Positions 29,179 through 38,779 of a DNA stretch of 64,000 nt are shown piece after piece (position 1 is the first letter of the stretch; every line of letters starts with the position of its first letter). Origin of the DNA: Streptococcus mitis (GTDB lineage Bacteria > Bacillota > Bacilli > Lactobacillales > Streptococcaceae); NCBI RefSeq assembly GCF_002860865.1, contig NZ_PKIE01000002.1, positions 124,001 to 188,000 of the forward strand, given 5' to 3'. A program made the translations under genes and the position numbers. A model generated the notes under the pieces. The model did not search any database. It worked only from the letters and a program-made list of their open reading frames with translations, and was not told where the DNA came from.

Positions 29179-29394
29179 TTAATCTTCAAATTTTTCATGA
29201 TTTTTTTCATAGAAATCAATTAAACCTAGAGCTGTTTCAAATGAAATATTTTTTACTTTTGCACGACCCTGCGCTAGAGCAATGATAGACATTTCACGCG
29301 CATTCGTTTCTTTAGAGATACGGTAGCCTGTGATTTTCTTATCACGAACCCAGCCAACAACTGATTCTACTTTTTCAAAGTTTGACTTAGCCAT
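29179..29394 (-). CDS. Small conserved protein of unknown function
   Basis: A 71-aa basic protein, MAKSNFEKVESVVGWVRDKK onward, with a likely helix-turn-helix-like middle (GYRISKETNAREMSIIALAQGRAKVKNIS) that resembles short phage or plasmid repressor folds. It has no signal or membrane segment. A GGAGAA site precedes the ATG. It stands alone between a BOX element and a gene-poor stretch. A DNA-binding role is a guess from the fold pattern; I recall a homologue in pneumococcus at the same place. Confidence 0.75.
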   Translation of the reverse strand: MAKSNFEKVESVVGWVRDKKITGYRISKETNAREMSIIALAQGRAKVKNISFETALGLIDFYEKNHEKFED

Positions 29395-30093
29395 GTTCTT
29401 CTCCTATTTTCTTCTTTACGTTATATTATTGTATACGTTTTTATGTCTTTTGTCAATAAAAAAACATATATTCAATAAAATAAATGATCTAGAATCTTCT
29501 TACTTCCTTTTTAAAGCCGATAATATATAGGTTTTTGCTTACTATAACCCATTAGTATGCTCCTAAAAAACAATTGCATTATTAAACTTTAAACTTGTAA
29601 AAATATTCATGCATACTGAATGCCAGTTTCTCAATAGGATAGACAGGATTTACTATTTCATTCTATATATTCCTTTTAAATCAACAAGTCCACTAAAGAT
29701 AGTCTTTCACTCCACACTATCTCTAAACCATTCCGTTTTTCTTTCTCCTTCTTTGGTTCCTTTCCTTTCCTGTCCTTATCTATATCTTATTCGTTTTACA
29801 ACCGGTACTACTTACTTTGTCCAATCTTGCACCTTCTGATTACATACCCGCTTCCCAGCTAGTCATTTGAAAACAGCAGCACTTGCCATTTCATGTCTAG
29901 CACTATTGTTTATCTCACGAGTTTTTTCAGCCGACTCACCTAGCAACCATCTCACAAACATTGATTATTTTTTCTAATTCCTATTATATTTAGTGAAAGT
30001 TCAAATTAGGGAAATATACATTTGGGGATTTCAAAAAATTTCCTTATATATAGTAAGTAATTCTGTCGCCTCAATATAAACAGAATCAAAAAT
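29395..30093. other. Gene-poor AT-rich stretch
   Basis: Between the small protein gene and the MITE-like repeat I see no supported gene. A 76-codon plus-strand frame at 29609-29839 lacks a ribosome site and has a composition of random Phe/Ser/Leu. No fragment of a recognisable gene was found. Confidence 0.6.
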
Positions 30094-30190
30094 AATAGGT
30101 GCTATAGTGAGTTGTAGTAGAAATAGTACGATAGAGTTCCTAAGTCCATAGGAATCGCCCCCTTTCTTCACCCTCATTATAGCACCTATA
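30094..30190. mobile_element. MITE-like (possibly RUP-type) repeat of about 97 bp
   Basis: The ends AATAGGTGCTATAGTGAG (30094-30111) and CTCATTATAGCACCTATA (30173-30190) are inverted and match at 16 of 18 positions. The interior of about 61 bases has no open frame. Size and architecture fit a non-autonomous element of the pneumococcal RUP kind, but I cannot confirm the family from memory. Confidence 0.55.
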
Positions 30191-30230
30191 CATCAGTTGT
30201 GCAAATAATATGATATTTTTTTATTAGTCC

Positions 30231-31481
30231 TCAGACAAGCATATTATAGAGCGTTTCATTACCATTTAAGTTAATATAAGATGGATCAAAACCTTCCATT
30301 CGACGAATCAAGCCTGCATAATCATGCTTATCTGCCAAGGCAATCCCAATCAATACTGGGCCTGTCCCCTTGCTAGCTCGTTTGATATACTCAAAACGTG
30401 TGATATCATCATTTGGCCCCAAGATATCATTTACAAACTCACGCAAAGCCCCTGGACGCTGTGGAAAATTCACTACAAAGTAATGCTTAATTCCATCATA
30501 AATCAAGGCACGCTCTTCCATTTCTGGCATACGGTTGATATCATTATTTCCTCCAGAAATGATACAACAAACGGTTTTCCCCTTGATATACTCAGCTAGA
30601 ACCTCTAAAGAGGCGATACTAGCCGCCCCAGCAGGTTCTGCGACAATCCCTTGCTTAGAGTAGAGGTCAATCAAGGTTTCAGAAATCAATCCCTCATCAA
30701 CACCTACCAAAGTTTGAACATGTTGACGAGTTGCCTCATAGGTCAATTGACCTACCTTTTGTACAGCAATCCCATCCGCAAATTTGTCAATTTCTTTGAG
30801 TTTGACTGGACCACCAGCTTCAAAGGCAGCCTTCATGGAACGTGCTCCATTAGCCTCTACCCCAATGACTTCAATTTCTGGACTTGTTTCCTTGATATAG
30901 GTAGAAACCCCAGCAATGAGACCGCCACCACCAACAGGAACCAAGACAGCATCAAAATCAATCGATTCTTTTCGAGCCTCTTCTAAAATCTCATAAGCAA
31001 CGGTCCCTTGACCAGCTTGAACATGGGCATCATCAAAGGGATCAATAAAGGTACGATTTTCAGAAACTGTAAATTCTTGAGCTGCTTTAGCTGAGGCATC
31101 AAAGGTATCTCCAACTAGTTTAATGGTCACGAAATCCCCACCAAAAAAGCGAACCTGCCCAATTTTTTGTTGCGGTGTAGTAATGGGCATAAAAATAGTA
31201 GCAGGAATTTTCATCTCATTACAAGTATAGGCAACTCCCTGCGCATGATTTCCCGCAGAGGCACAGACTACCCCACGCTCACGCTCTTCCTTGCTGAGCT
31301 GAGAAATAGCATAATAGGCACCACGAATTTTAAAAGAGCGAACACGTTGGGCATTTTCCTTTTTCAAATAAATCTTAGCATCATACTTCTGCGATAAATA
31401 ATGGTCATAATCAAGCGGTGTATTAACGACCACACCATTCAAGACCTTGTGAGCCTTGATTATATCTTTTGAACTTAACAT
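30231..31481 (-). CDS. ilvA: Threonine deaminase (biosynthetic)
   Basis: IlvA (416 aa) makes 2-oxobutanoate from threonine, the first step to isoleucine. The PLP lysine lies in RVRSFKIRGAYYAI (about 52), and the phosphate-binding loop is GGGGLIAG. A C-terminal regulatory ACT-like domain (about 325-416, HYFVVNFPQRPGALREFV) indicates feedback control. Of two adjacent ATGs the second (31481) is better spaced from AGGAG. It follows ilvC after a terminator, so it may need its own transcription or read-through. Confidence 0.95.
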   Translation of the reverse strand: MLSSKDIIKAHKVLNGVVVNTPLDYDHYLSQKYDAKIYLKKENAQRVRSFKIRGAYYAISQLSKEERERGVVCASAGNHAQGVAYTCNEMKIPATIFMPITTPQQKIGQVRFFGGDFVTIKLVGDTFDASAKAAQEFTVSENRTFIDPFDDAHVQAGQGTVAYEILEEARKESIDFDAVLVPVGGGGLIAGVSTYIKETSPEIEVIGVEANGARSMKAAFEAGGPVKLKEIDKFADGIAVQKVGQLTYEATRQHVQTLVGVDEGLISETLIDLYSKQGIVAEPAGAASIASLEVLAEYIKGKTVCCIISGGNNDINRMPEMEERALIYDGIKHYFVVNFPQRPGALREFVNDILGPNDDITRFEYIKRASKGTGPVLIGIALADKHDYAGLIRRMEGFDPSYINLNGNETLYNMLV

Positions 31482-31545
31482 CATTTTCTCCTAGACTATT
31501 TCATACTTATCGCAATCCATCCTTTTAACAAGAGATGAATTGATT

Positions 31546-31575
31546 ATAAAAGCGAGTTAGTCCCCCAACTCGCCT
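31546..31575 (-). terminator. Terminator between ilvC and ilvA
   Basis: Minus strand GGCGAGTT and AACTCGC pair and are followed by TTTTAT, about 20 bases after the ilvC stop. Confidence 0.75.
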
Positions 31576-31594
31576 TCACCTTAATTTCTATCAA

Positions 31595-32641
<1,047 letters not shown>

Positions 32642-32683
32642 TTATTGCCTTTTAGGCTGGTTTAACAAATTTAAGTTGGATTT

Positions 32684-33160
32684 TTAATCGCGGGTAAATC
32701 CAGTTGCACCCGTACGAGCGATATTGCGAATACCGTATGGTCGAATGACTCGCAATAGAGCTTCACTCTTTTCAGCATTTCCTGTCATCTGAATGGTAAT
32801 CGAGTTTGGCGCTACGTCTACCACCGTTGCACGGAAAGGTTGAATAATCGCTAGAATCTCAGCGCGCTTCTCAGCTGGCGCTGCCATCTTAACCAAAATC
32901 ACCTCGCGCTCCAAGTGTGGTTTATCTGTAATATCTCTAATGCGAATCACATCAATCTGACGATTGAGTTGCTTAATGATTTGCTCCACTTCATCATGTG
33001 AAGCTACATCAATAATAATGGTGATACGCGATACATTCGGATCTTCTGTTGCTCCAACAGAGATGCTTTCGATATTAACCTGACGACGAGACAGGACACC
33101 GGTAAAGCGATTGAGGACTCCTGAACGATTTTGTAGTTTTGCTGTTAACATTCTACGCAT
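32684..33160 (-). CDS. ilvN: Acetolactate synthase small (regulatory) subunit
   Basis: IlvN (158 aa) has the N-terminal ACT domain (MLTAKLQNRSGVLNRFTGVLSRRQVNIESIS) that binds valine and the C-terminal subunit-contact domain (VILVKMAAPAEKRAEIL). It activates IlvB and confers feedback inhibition. It overlaps the ilvB end by eight bases, so both are translated together. Confidence 0.95.
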   Translation of the reverse strand: MRRMLTAKLQNRSGVLNRFTGVLSRRQVNIESISVGATEDPNVSRITIIIDVASHDEVEQIIKQLNRQIDVIRIRDITDKPHLEREVILVKMAAPAEKRAEILAIIQPFRATVVDVAPNSITIQMTGNAEKSEALLRVIRPYGIRNIARTGATGFTRD

Positions 33161-34853
33161 GGAACTTCACCCCCAACATCTCATGATTACTCTTACCAGC
33201 TGGTACCATTGGTAACACCTGTTCCTTACGAGAAATATCTACCTCGATTAGCATAGGAACATTCTCAGTGATGACTTCAAGGTCTTGAGCCAAGGTCTCA
33301 GGATTGTCAAACTTATAGTTTTTAATACCGTAAGCTTGTGCCATCAATTGGAAATCAGGAAGAGTATCAAAGACTGACTCAGATGTTCTACCTTCATAGA
33401 AGGATTCCTGCCATTGGCGAACCATTCCAAGTGAGTGGTTGTTCAGCATAACCACCTTGATTGGCACCTTGTAAATGTTCAAAATAGCCAATTCCTGGTT
33501 AGTCATTTGGAAACCGCCATCCCCAACAAACAAGACTACTTCCTTATCTGGGTTAGCAATTTTAGCACCGATTGCTGCTGGGATTCCAAATCCCATGGTT
33601 CCTAAACCACCTGAAGTCACTAACTGACGTTCATTTTGATATGGATAATACTGGGCTGTCCACATTTGGTGTTGACCTACGTCTGTGACCACAATGGCAT
33701 CTCCATTCGTCAATTCACCAATTCGTTCAATAACAGCTTGCGGTTGAACCACACGCTCTTTCTTATCATAAGAACGAACGCGGTTCTTGTCTTTAGTGAC
33801 TTTTTCAATCCATTTCTCAGTATTGTTATGAACTGTCGGTTCTGCCAGCAACATTTGCAAGGCTTTCTTAGCATCTCCAACTACAGGAATATCTGCACTG
33901 ATAATCTTGCCAATCTCGGCTGGGTCAATATCAATGTGGGCAACCTTAGCATTCTTAGCAAAGGTCTTAGGATTCCCCGTCAAGCGGTCATCGAAACGGC
34001 AACCAATACTAATCATAAAATCAGCTTCCGTCATGGCAATATTTGCTGCGAATGACCCATGCATTCCTCCCATTCCAAGGAAAAGTGGATGACTCGTTGC
34101 AATCGTTCCTTGCCCTAAAAGACTAGTTACCACTGGAATTTGGTAGCGCTCTGCAAATTCATTCAACTCCGCAGCAGCCTCAGCATAACTAATCCCACCA
34201 CCAGCTAGCAAGACTGGCTTTTTAGCCTTGGATAATTGCTTCAAGATTTTCTTAATTTGCATATCATTTGGCTCAAGAGTCGGTTGATAACTTGGTAGGT
34301 TCACCTCTGGTGAATAGATGAAGTCTGTTTCTAAAGCAGATACATCTTTAGGTAGATCAATTACAACTGGCCCTGGACGTCCTGTAGTTGCGATATGGAC
34401 AGCTTCCGTAATAATACGCGGAATATCGGCTGTCTCACGAACTTGATAATTGTACTTAGTGATTGGCATGGTAATTCCCACGATGTCTGCCTCCTGAAAG
34501 GCATCCTTACCAATCCCTGCTCGCGCCACCTGACCTGTAAAGACCAAAAGGGGAACACTGTCACTCATGGCATCCGCAATCCCTGTAATGGCATTTGTTG
34601 CTCCCGGTCCGCTAGTGACGACGGCAACACCCAACTTTCCAGTTGATTTAGCATAACCTTCAGCTTCATGCAGACAACCTTGCTCATGGCGTCCTAGAAT
34701 GTGACTAATGCCTTTAAAATTATATATCGCATCATAAAAAGGCAAGACTGCACCACCAGGATAGCCAAAGATGGTATCAATTCCTAAATCACGAAGTGTT
34801 TCCAAAACTAGGTCTGACCCCGTCTTAGGAGATTCTAAACTGATTTTCTCCAT
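33153..34853 (-). CDS. ilvB: Acetolactate synthase large (catalytic) subunit
   Basis: IlvB (566 aa) condenses two pyruvate, or pyruvate and 2-oxobutanoate, using thiamine diphosphate and FAD. The catalytic Glu is in GRHEQGCLHEAEGYA (about 54-68). The ThDP/Mg motif is FVGDGGFQMTNQELAILNIYKVPIKVVMLNN (GDG to NN, about 435-470). AAAGGGG precedes the ATG at 34853. It heads the ilvBNC operon behind a promoter with an adjacent CodY-like box. Confidence 0.96.
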   Translation of the reverse strand: MEKISLESPKTGSDLVLETLRDLGIDTIFGYPGGAVLPFYDAIYNFKGISHILGRHEQGCLHEAEGYAKSTGKLGVAVVTSGPGATNAITGIADAMSDSVPLLVFTGQVARAGIGKDAFQEADIVGITMPITKYNYQVRETADIPRIITEAVHIATTGRPGPVVIDLPKDVSALETDFIYSPEVNLPSYQPTLEPNDMQIKKILKQLSKAKKPVLLAGGGISYAEAAAELNEFAERYQIPVVTSLLGQGTIATSHPLFLGMGGMHGSFAANIAMTEADFMISIGCRFDDRLTGNPKTFAKNAKVAHIDIDPAEIGKIISADIPVVGDAKKALQMLLAEPTVHNNTEKWIEKVTKDKNRVRSYDKKERVVQPQAVIERIGELTNGDAIVVTDVGQHQMWTAQYYPYQNERQLVTSGGLGTMGFGIPAAIGAKIANPDKEVVLFVGDGGFQMTNQELAILNIYKVPIKVVMLNNHSLGMVRQWQESFYEGRTSESVFDTLPDFQLMAQAYGIKNYKFDNPETLAQDLEVITENVPMLIEVDISRKEQVLPMVPAGKSNHEMLGVKFHA

Positions 34854-34891
34854 TGTTCCCCTTTCTTTCCTCTTAAAAATAACTTGTTACT

Positions 34892-34919
34892 ATCATACCA
34901 CTTTTTCAAAATTTTTCAA
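34892..34919 (-). promoter_or_regulatory. ilvB promoter
   Basis: Minus strand -35 TTGAAA (34914-34919), 16-base spacer and -10 TATGAT (34892-34897), giving a leader of about 30 bases. Confidence 0.65.
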
Positions 34920-34931
34920 GACAAAAGAAGA

Positions 34932-34946
34932 AATTTTCTGAATTTT
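34932..34946. promoter_or_regulatory. CodY-like box upstream of ilvB
   Basis: AATTTTCTGAATTTT matches 13 of 15 positions of the CodY consensus AATTTTCWGAAAATT. It lies 12 bases upstream of the ilvB -35 box. CodY repression of branched-chain amino-acid genes is established in related bacteria; binding here is inferred. Confidence 0.5.
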
Positions 34947-35023
34947 CTATTTTAACGTTTATTTATGAATGTTATTTTGGTTTTTATTTAAAAGATACCG
35001 ATTTCATTATTTAAAAAGAAAAA

Positions 35024-35043
35024 AAGAACTGATTTCTCAGTCC
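35024..35043 (-). terminator. Terminator of fakA operon
   Basis: Minus strand GGACTG-AGAAAT-CAGTTC followed by TTTTTTTC, directly after the fakA stop. Confidence 0.85.
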
Positions 35044-35053
35044 TTCATTAATC

Positions 35054-36721
35054 TTATTCCACACTAAATAGGTATGGGTAAACTGGTTGTTGACCTTGGT
35101 GAATCTCGACTTCAACGTCTTCGAATTCTTCTGCGATTTCTTGGGCAATTTCATTGGCAAGTTCTTCGCTTCCGTCTTCACCGACATAGAAGGTTACGAT
35201 TTCACTATCTTCATCCAACATATGTTTCAAGGTTTCTGTCAAGGCTTGGTGCATATCAGGGTTTGACACGAGGATTTTCCCATCCACCATACCAAGATTA
35301 TCATTTTCATGGATTTCTAAGCCATCAATGGTTGTATCACGCACAGCTGTTGTGACGCTTCCGCTAACGACATCGCTAAGAGCAGCAGTCATACGCTCTT
35401 GGTTTTCTTCGATAGACTTGCTTGGATCAAAGGCGAGAAGACTTGTCAAACCTTGTGGCAAAGTACGAGCTTCCACCACTACTGCTGGTTGTTCCAAAAC
35501 TTCTGCTGCAGATTGAGCTGCCATGAAGATATTTTTGTTGTTTGGTAGGAAGATAATGTTACGAGCATTGACCTGTTCAACAGCCTTGATAAAGTCTTCT
35601 GTTGAAGGGTTCATGGTTTGACCGCCTTCGATAACATAATCTACACCTTGAGAACGGAAGATATCTGCTAGACCTTTACCAGCCACTACAGCAATCAAAG
35701 CATACTCTTTTTCTTCAGCTGGTTTGCTAACTTGAGCAGCTTCTTTCTCAACCTGTGCTTCGTGTTGGTTACGCATATTGTCAACTTTTACCTTGACCAA
35801 GCTACCATATTTGAGACCTTCTTGCATAACAAGTCCTGGATCTTCTGTATGGACGTGGACTTTGACAATTTCATCATCGTTGACAACGAGGAGAGAGTCT
35901 CCAAGTTCATTCAAGTAGTTACGGAATTCGTCGTAGTCAAAATCTTTAGCATAGGTTGGACCTTGCTTAAGAGCTACCATGATTTCAGTACAATAACCAA
36001 AGGTAATGTCCTCAGTCGCTACATGACCAGCTACAGACTTGTGGTGCTCCGCATTGATCATTTCACTCATATTAGCAGGAGTGGCTACAAAGTCCTCAGA
36101 TGCAATATATTCGCCAGTAAGGGCTGAAAGGAAACCTTCGTAGATAAAGACCAATCCTTGACCACCTGAGTCCACAACGCCAACTTCTTTCAATACTGGA
36201 AGCATGTCTGGCGTTTTAGCTAGAGCTGTTTTAGCACCTTCTAAAGCTGCACGCATTACTTCAACAGCATCATCTGTTTGCTCAGCTTTTTTCTTAGCAC
36301 CGATAGCTGCCCCACGAGAAACTGTCAAAATCGTTCCTTCAACTGGTTTCATAACGGCCTTATAGGCAACTTCCACACCTGATTGGAAGGCAAGGGCCAA
36401 GTCTTGACCTGTTAACTCGTCTTTATCCTTGATAGCTTGTGAGAATCCACGGAAAAGCTGAGACGTAATAACTCCTGAGTTCCCACGCGCACCCATCAAA
36501 AGCCCTTTGGCAAGAATGCTCGCTACCTCTCCAACTGTAGAAGCTGGCTTATCTGCAACTTCTTTAGCACCATTTTCAATGGTCATTCCCATGTTTGTTC
36601 CAGTATCTCCATCTGGAACTGGAAAGACGTTTAATGAATTGACATATTCAGCTTGCTTATTCAAGCGAGTTGATGCAGCCTGCACCATTTCTTGAAATAA
36701 GCTAGTAGTAATTTTTGACAC
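35054..36721 (-). CDS. fakA: Fatty acid kinase ATP-binding subunit FakA (DAK2-domain protein)
   Basis: FakA (555 aa) phosphorylates exogenous fatty acids presented by FakB proteins so that they can enter phospholipid synthesis. The N-terminal DhaL-type nucleotide domain shows NVFPVPDGDTGTNMGMT (about 30-46, Mg/ATP Asp residues) and MGARGNSGVITSQL (about 76-89). The middle and C-terminal regions (FITFYVGEDGSEE-type end) match the FakB-contact parts. The upstream Asp23 gene ends two bases before its start, which is the usual pair. A terminator follows. Confidence 0.92.
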   Translation of the reverse strand: MSKITTSLFQEMVQAASTRLNKQAEYVNSLNVFPVPDGDTGTNMGMTIENGAKEVADKPASTVGEVASILAKGLLMGARGNSGVITSQLFRGFSQAIKDKDELTGQDLALAFQSGVEVAYKAVMKPVEGTILTVSRGAAIGAKKKAEQTDDAVEVMRAALEGAKTALAKTPDMLPVLKEVGVVDSGGQGLVFIYEGFLSALTGEYIASEDFVATPANMSEMINAEHHKSVAGHVATEDITFGYCTEIMVALKQGPTYAKDFDYDEFRNYLNELGDSLLVVNDDEIVKVHVHTEDPGLVMQEGLKYGSLVKVKVDNMRNQHEAQVEKEAAQVSKPAEEKEYALIAVVAGKGLADIFRSQGVDYVIEGGQTMNPSTEDFIKAVEQVNARNIIFLPNNKNIFMAAQSAAEVLEQPAVVVEARTLPQGLTSLLAFDPSKSIEENQERMTAALSDVVSGSVTTAVRDTTIDGLEIHENDNLGMVDGKILVSNPDMHQALTETLKHMLDEDSEIVTFYVGEDGSEELANEIAQEIAEEFEDVEVEIHQGQQPVYPYLFSVE

Positions 36722-36723
36722 GG

Positions 36724-37089
36724 TTATTCTCCTACAACTTTGATATTTTGAATGTAGACATTTACAGTCTGAGCGGTAATTCCAAGCTGGTTTTCCAAGC
36801 TAAAACGAACACGCTCTTGAATGTTTTTTGACACTTCGCTAATCTTTGTTCCGTAGCTCAACACGGTATATACATCAACTGCAATACTGCCATCTTCGGC
36901 CGCTTTTACGACGACACCTTTGGAATAATTTTCCTTACCTAGAAGGGCTTGGAAATTATCTTTGAGGGCATTTTTACTAGCCATACCGACCACACCAAAA
37001 ATCTCAGTTGTTGCACCGCCTACAACGGTTGCAATCACTTCATCTGTTAGTTCGATTTGACCATCTTTTGTATTAATTTTTACAGTCAT
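36724..37089 (-). CDS. Asp23/Gls24 family protein
   Basis: This 121-aa cytoplasmic protein matches the Asp23/Gls24 family (MTVKINTKDGQIELTDEVIATVVGGATTE, then GVVGMASKNALKDNF). The compact alpha/beta family is linked to envelope homeostasis and often encoded ahead of fakA. The biochemical role is unclear. It has no membrane segment. Separated from rpmB by a terminator. Confidence 0.93.
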   Translation of the reverse strand: MTVKINTKDGQIELTDEVIATVVGGATTEIFGVVGMASKNALKDNFQALLGKENYSKGVVVKAAEDGSIAVDVYTVLSYGTKISEVSKNIQERVRFSLENQLGITAQTVNVYIQNIKVVGE

Positions 37090-37210
37090 CCTTTTTACCT
37101 CAACTAGTTGATACTCTATTTTATCATATTTCAGCCCAAGTGTAAAAGCAGAATACTGTATCAGCGGATATTTACTCTATTTTTCAAATGATGTTATACC
37201 CGTAATAAAA

Positions 37211-37232
37211 GAAAAAAAGACCCTAAGGTCTC
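37211..37232 (-). terminator. Terminator of rpmB
   Basis: Minus strand GACCTTAGGGTC (37219-37230) followed by TTTTTTTC. Confidence 0.85.
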
Positions 37233-37246
37233 CTTTACTTTTATTA

Positions 37247-37435
37247 TTAAACGCGTTCAACTTTACCTGATTTCAAAGCACGAGCTGAAGCCCAAACTTT
37301 TTTAGGTTTACCATCGATAAGAACAGTAACTTTTTGAAGGTTTGGTTTTACGGCACGTTTTGTTTGGTTCATCGCGTGTGAACGGTTGTTTCCTGATACA
37401 GTCTTACGACCTGTAAAGTAACATACTTTAGCCAT
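37247..37435 (-). CDS. rpmB: 50S ribosomal protein L28
   Basis: L28 (62 aa), a basic large-subunit ribosomal protein beginning [20 protein letters not shown]. It is the Cys-poor form, having lost the four-Cys zinc motif of C+ paralogues. TAGGAGGAAAA precedes the ATG. It is a single-gene unit. Confidence 0.97.
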   Translation of the reverse strand: MAKVCYFTGRKTVSGNNRSHAMNQTKRAVKPNLQKVTVLIDGKPKKVWASARALKSGKVERV

Positions 37436-37540
37436 TGTGTTTTCCTCCTATTAGATCTAATATAGCGGATGTGCTAGCACCACATACCGTACTATGTTAT
37501 CACACTTTCTTCATTTTTGCAAGGGAATTGGAAGATTTTT

Positions 37541-38215
37541 TTATTTAACGTAAACAACTCCCAATTTCCCAAAAGCCACATCTCCACGGATAATCAAGGT
37601 TTTACTTGTTGGAGCTAGAGGAGCATCTGCCTTAGCTACTCCACAGAATGTCTCTACCTTAAGATCTACTCTCCAGTGTTGGGGCACGTAGACAACCGCA
37701 TTCCCAAAACCAACTTCGATATCCAGAGTAGCAAAATCACCTAACATCTCTGCGTTGTCGTAATATATCTTTGCATTGCCAAAACCAACTTCAACTTGGT
37801 CTTCTACCAATTCTTGGTCTTGCTTGTAGAAAGTCCCTGTCCCAAAAGCAACTTCCTTATCTGTAAGAATGGTCTTTTTACCATCATACCACCATTTTTT
37901 CCCGTTCCAAGTTCTGTTAGAATGAGTGAGTGCGCTGACACCCATTACGATTAAAATACTTGCCCAGAACAATGACTGATTGGGAATCGGTAAAATATCA
38001 TAAAAGTGGTTGGCAATCATTAAGGCCACTAGGGCTGTAAAAGAGGCTGATGTCAGATGACGACGAAGCAAAGCCTCAACTGATTGGTAGGCAAAAAAAA
38101 CAATACCAAGCAAGGGCCAAATTTGCCCTCCCAGAGAAGGGATTCCAAAATTTCCTTGTAATAATATTAAAGCTGCTAAAACCAGCAACACAATACCAAA
38201 TGCTTTCTTTTTCAT
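37541..38215 (-). CDS. LiaF-like envelope-stress membrane protein
   Basis: This 224-aa protein has three or four N-terminal membrane helices (MKKKAFGIVLLVLAALILLQG; IWPLLGIVFFAYQSVEALL; TALVALMIANHFYDIL; LFWASILIVMGVSAL). The C-terminal beta-rich LiaF/DUF2154 domain (about 105-224, repeated VEVGFGNA) follows. It starts four bases after the LytTR regulator gene, so the two form a two-gene operon. A sensing or inhibitory role on the regulator is inferred from LiaF. Confidence 0.85.
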   Translation of the reverse strand: MKKKAFGIVLLVLAALILLQGNFGIPSLGGQIWPLLGIVFFAYQSVEALLRRHLTSASFTALVALMIANHFYDILPIPNQSLFWASILIVMGVSALTHSNRTWNGKKWWYDGKKTILTDKEVAFGTGTFYKQDQELVEDQVEVGFGNAKIYYDNAEMLGDFATLDIEVGFGNAVVYVPQHWRVDLKVETFCGVAKADAPLAPTSKTLIIRGDVAFGKLGVVYVK

Positions 38216-38219
38216 ATTC

Positions 38220-38666
38220 TTACCTCATGTTTCTTAGATTTTCTTTTAGGAGGGATTGGTAATGTCGTGAGACATGAACCTCCTTGTGGGTTTGATAAAA
38301 GGAAATGGTGCCCGTTCCTGAAAAGGACTTGTCCACCGAGTAAACTTGCCGGATATTGGCGATTGTTGACTTGGATATCCGACTAAAATAGCGAGGAAGG
38401 ATAGACTCTAACTCATAGAGTTTAAGCCGAACCTCGTAGGCATCTTTCTGGGTATGGGCATAAATCTTGTTCCCTTCTGTCTCAAAGAAGAGAATTTCCG
38501 ACAGATCCAGATAATATTCACCTGTTCCCTTGTAAAAAATCAACCGAGGAGACTTGGACTCTTGCAAGAGGCGCTGTAAATCCGCAATCTCATCTGTCAA
38601 AGCCGCTGCCTTGATGACAATTTCAGTTTCCTCTAAATTGCTATCAATTTCGATTCGTAACTTCAT
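38220..38666 (-). CDS. LytTR-family DNA-binding regulator without receiver domain
   Basis: This 148-aa protein carries a LytTR domain at about 50-146. YYLDLSEILFFETEGNKIYAHT and RYFSRISKSTIANIRQVYSVDKSF are typical. The N-terminal 45 residues are not a phosphoreceiver, so it is controlled otherwise, presumably by the membrane protein next to it. Such LytTR-membrane protein pairs (LytTR regulatory systems) are common in streptococci. Direct repeats spaced 21 bp upstream of its promoter suggest autoregulation. Confidence 0.9.
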   Translation of the reverse strand: MKLRIEIDSNLEETEIVIKAAALTDEIADLQRLLQESKSPRLIFYKGTGEYYLDLSEILFFETEGNKIYAHTQKDAYEVRLKLYELESILPRYFSRISKSTIANIRQVYSVDKSFSGTGTISFYQTHKEVHVSRHYQSLLKENLRNMR

Positions 38667-38686
38667 TCCATCTCCTTTCTGACTCT

Positions 38687-38715
38687 ACTATATCAAAGCC
38701 AAAATAAGAAAACAA
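38687..38715 (-). promoter_or_regulatory. Promoter of the LytTR-LiaF operon
   Basis: Minus strand -35 TTGTTT (38710-38715), 17-base spacer and -10 TATAGT (38687-38692). Confidence 0.7.
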
Positions 38716-38727
38716 GAGCAAAAAAGC

Positions 38728-38756
38728 AAGTGGTTACTTTAGGCACGTAAGTGGTT
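38728..38756 (-). promoter_or_regulatory. LytTR direct-repeat operator
   Basis: AACCACTT occurs twice on the minus strand (38749-38756 and 38728-38735), exactly 21 bp apart. The proximal copy ends 12 bases above the -35 box. This two-turn spacing is the usual geometry of LytTR sites. Confidence 0.65.
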
Positions 38757-38779
38757 GTAAGACCATCTTAACTTACAGG

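Noticed and set aside
29609..29839. 76-codon plus-strand frame
   Set aside because: No ribosome site, no recognisable pattern and composition like random AT-rich DNA.
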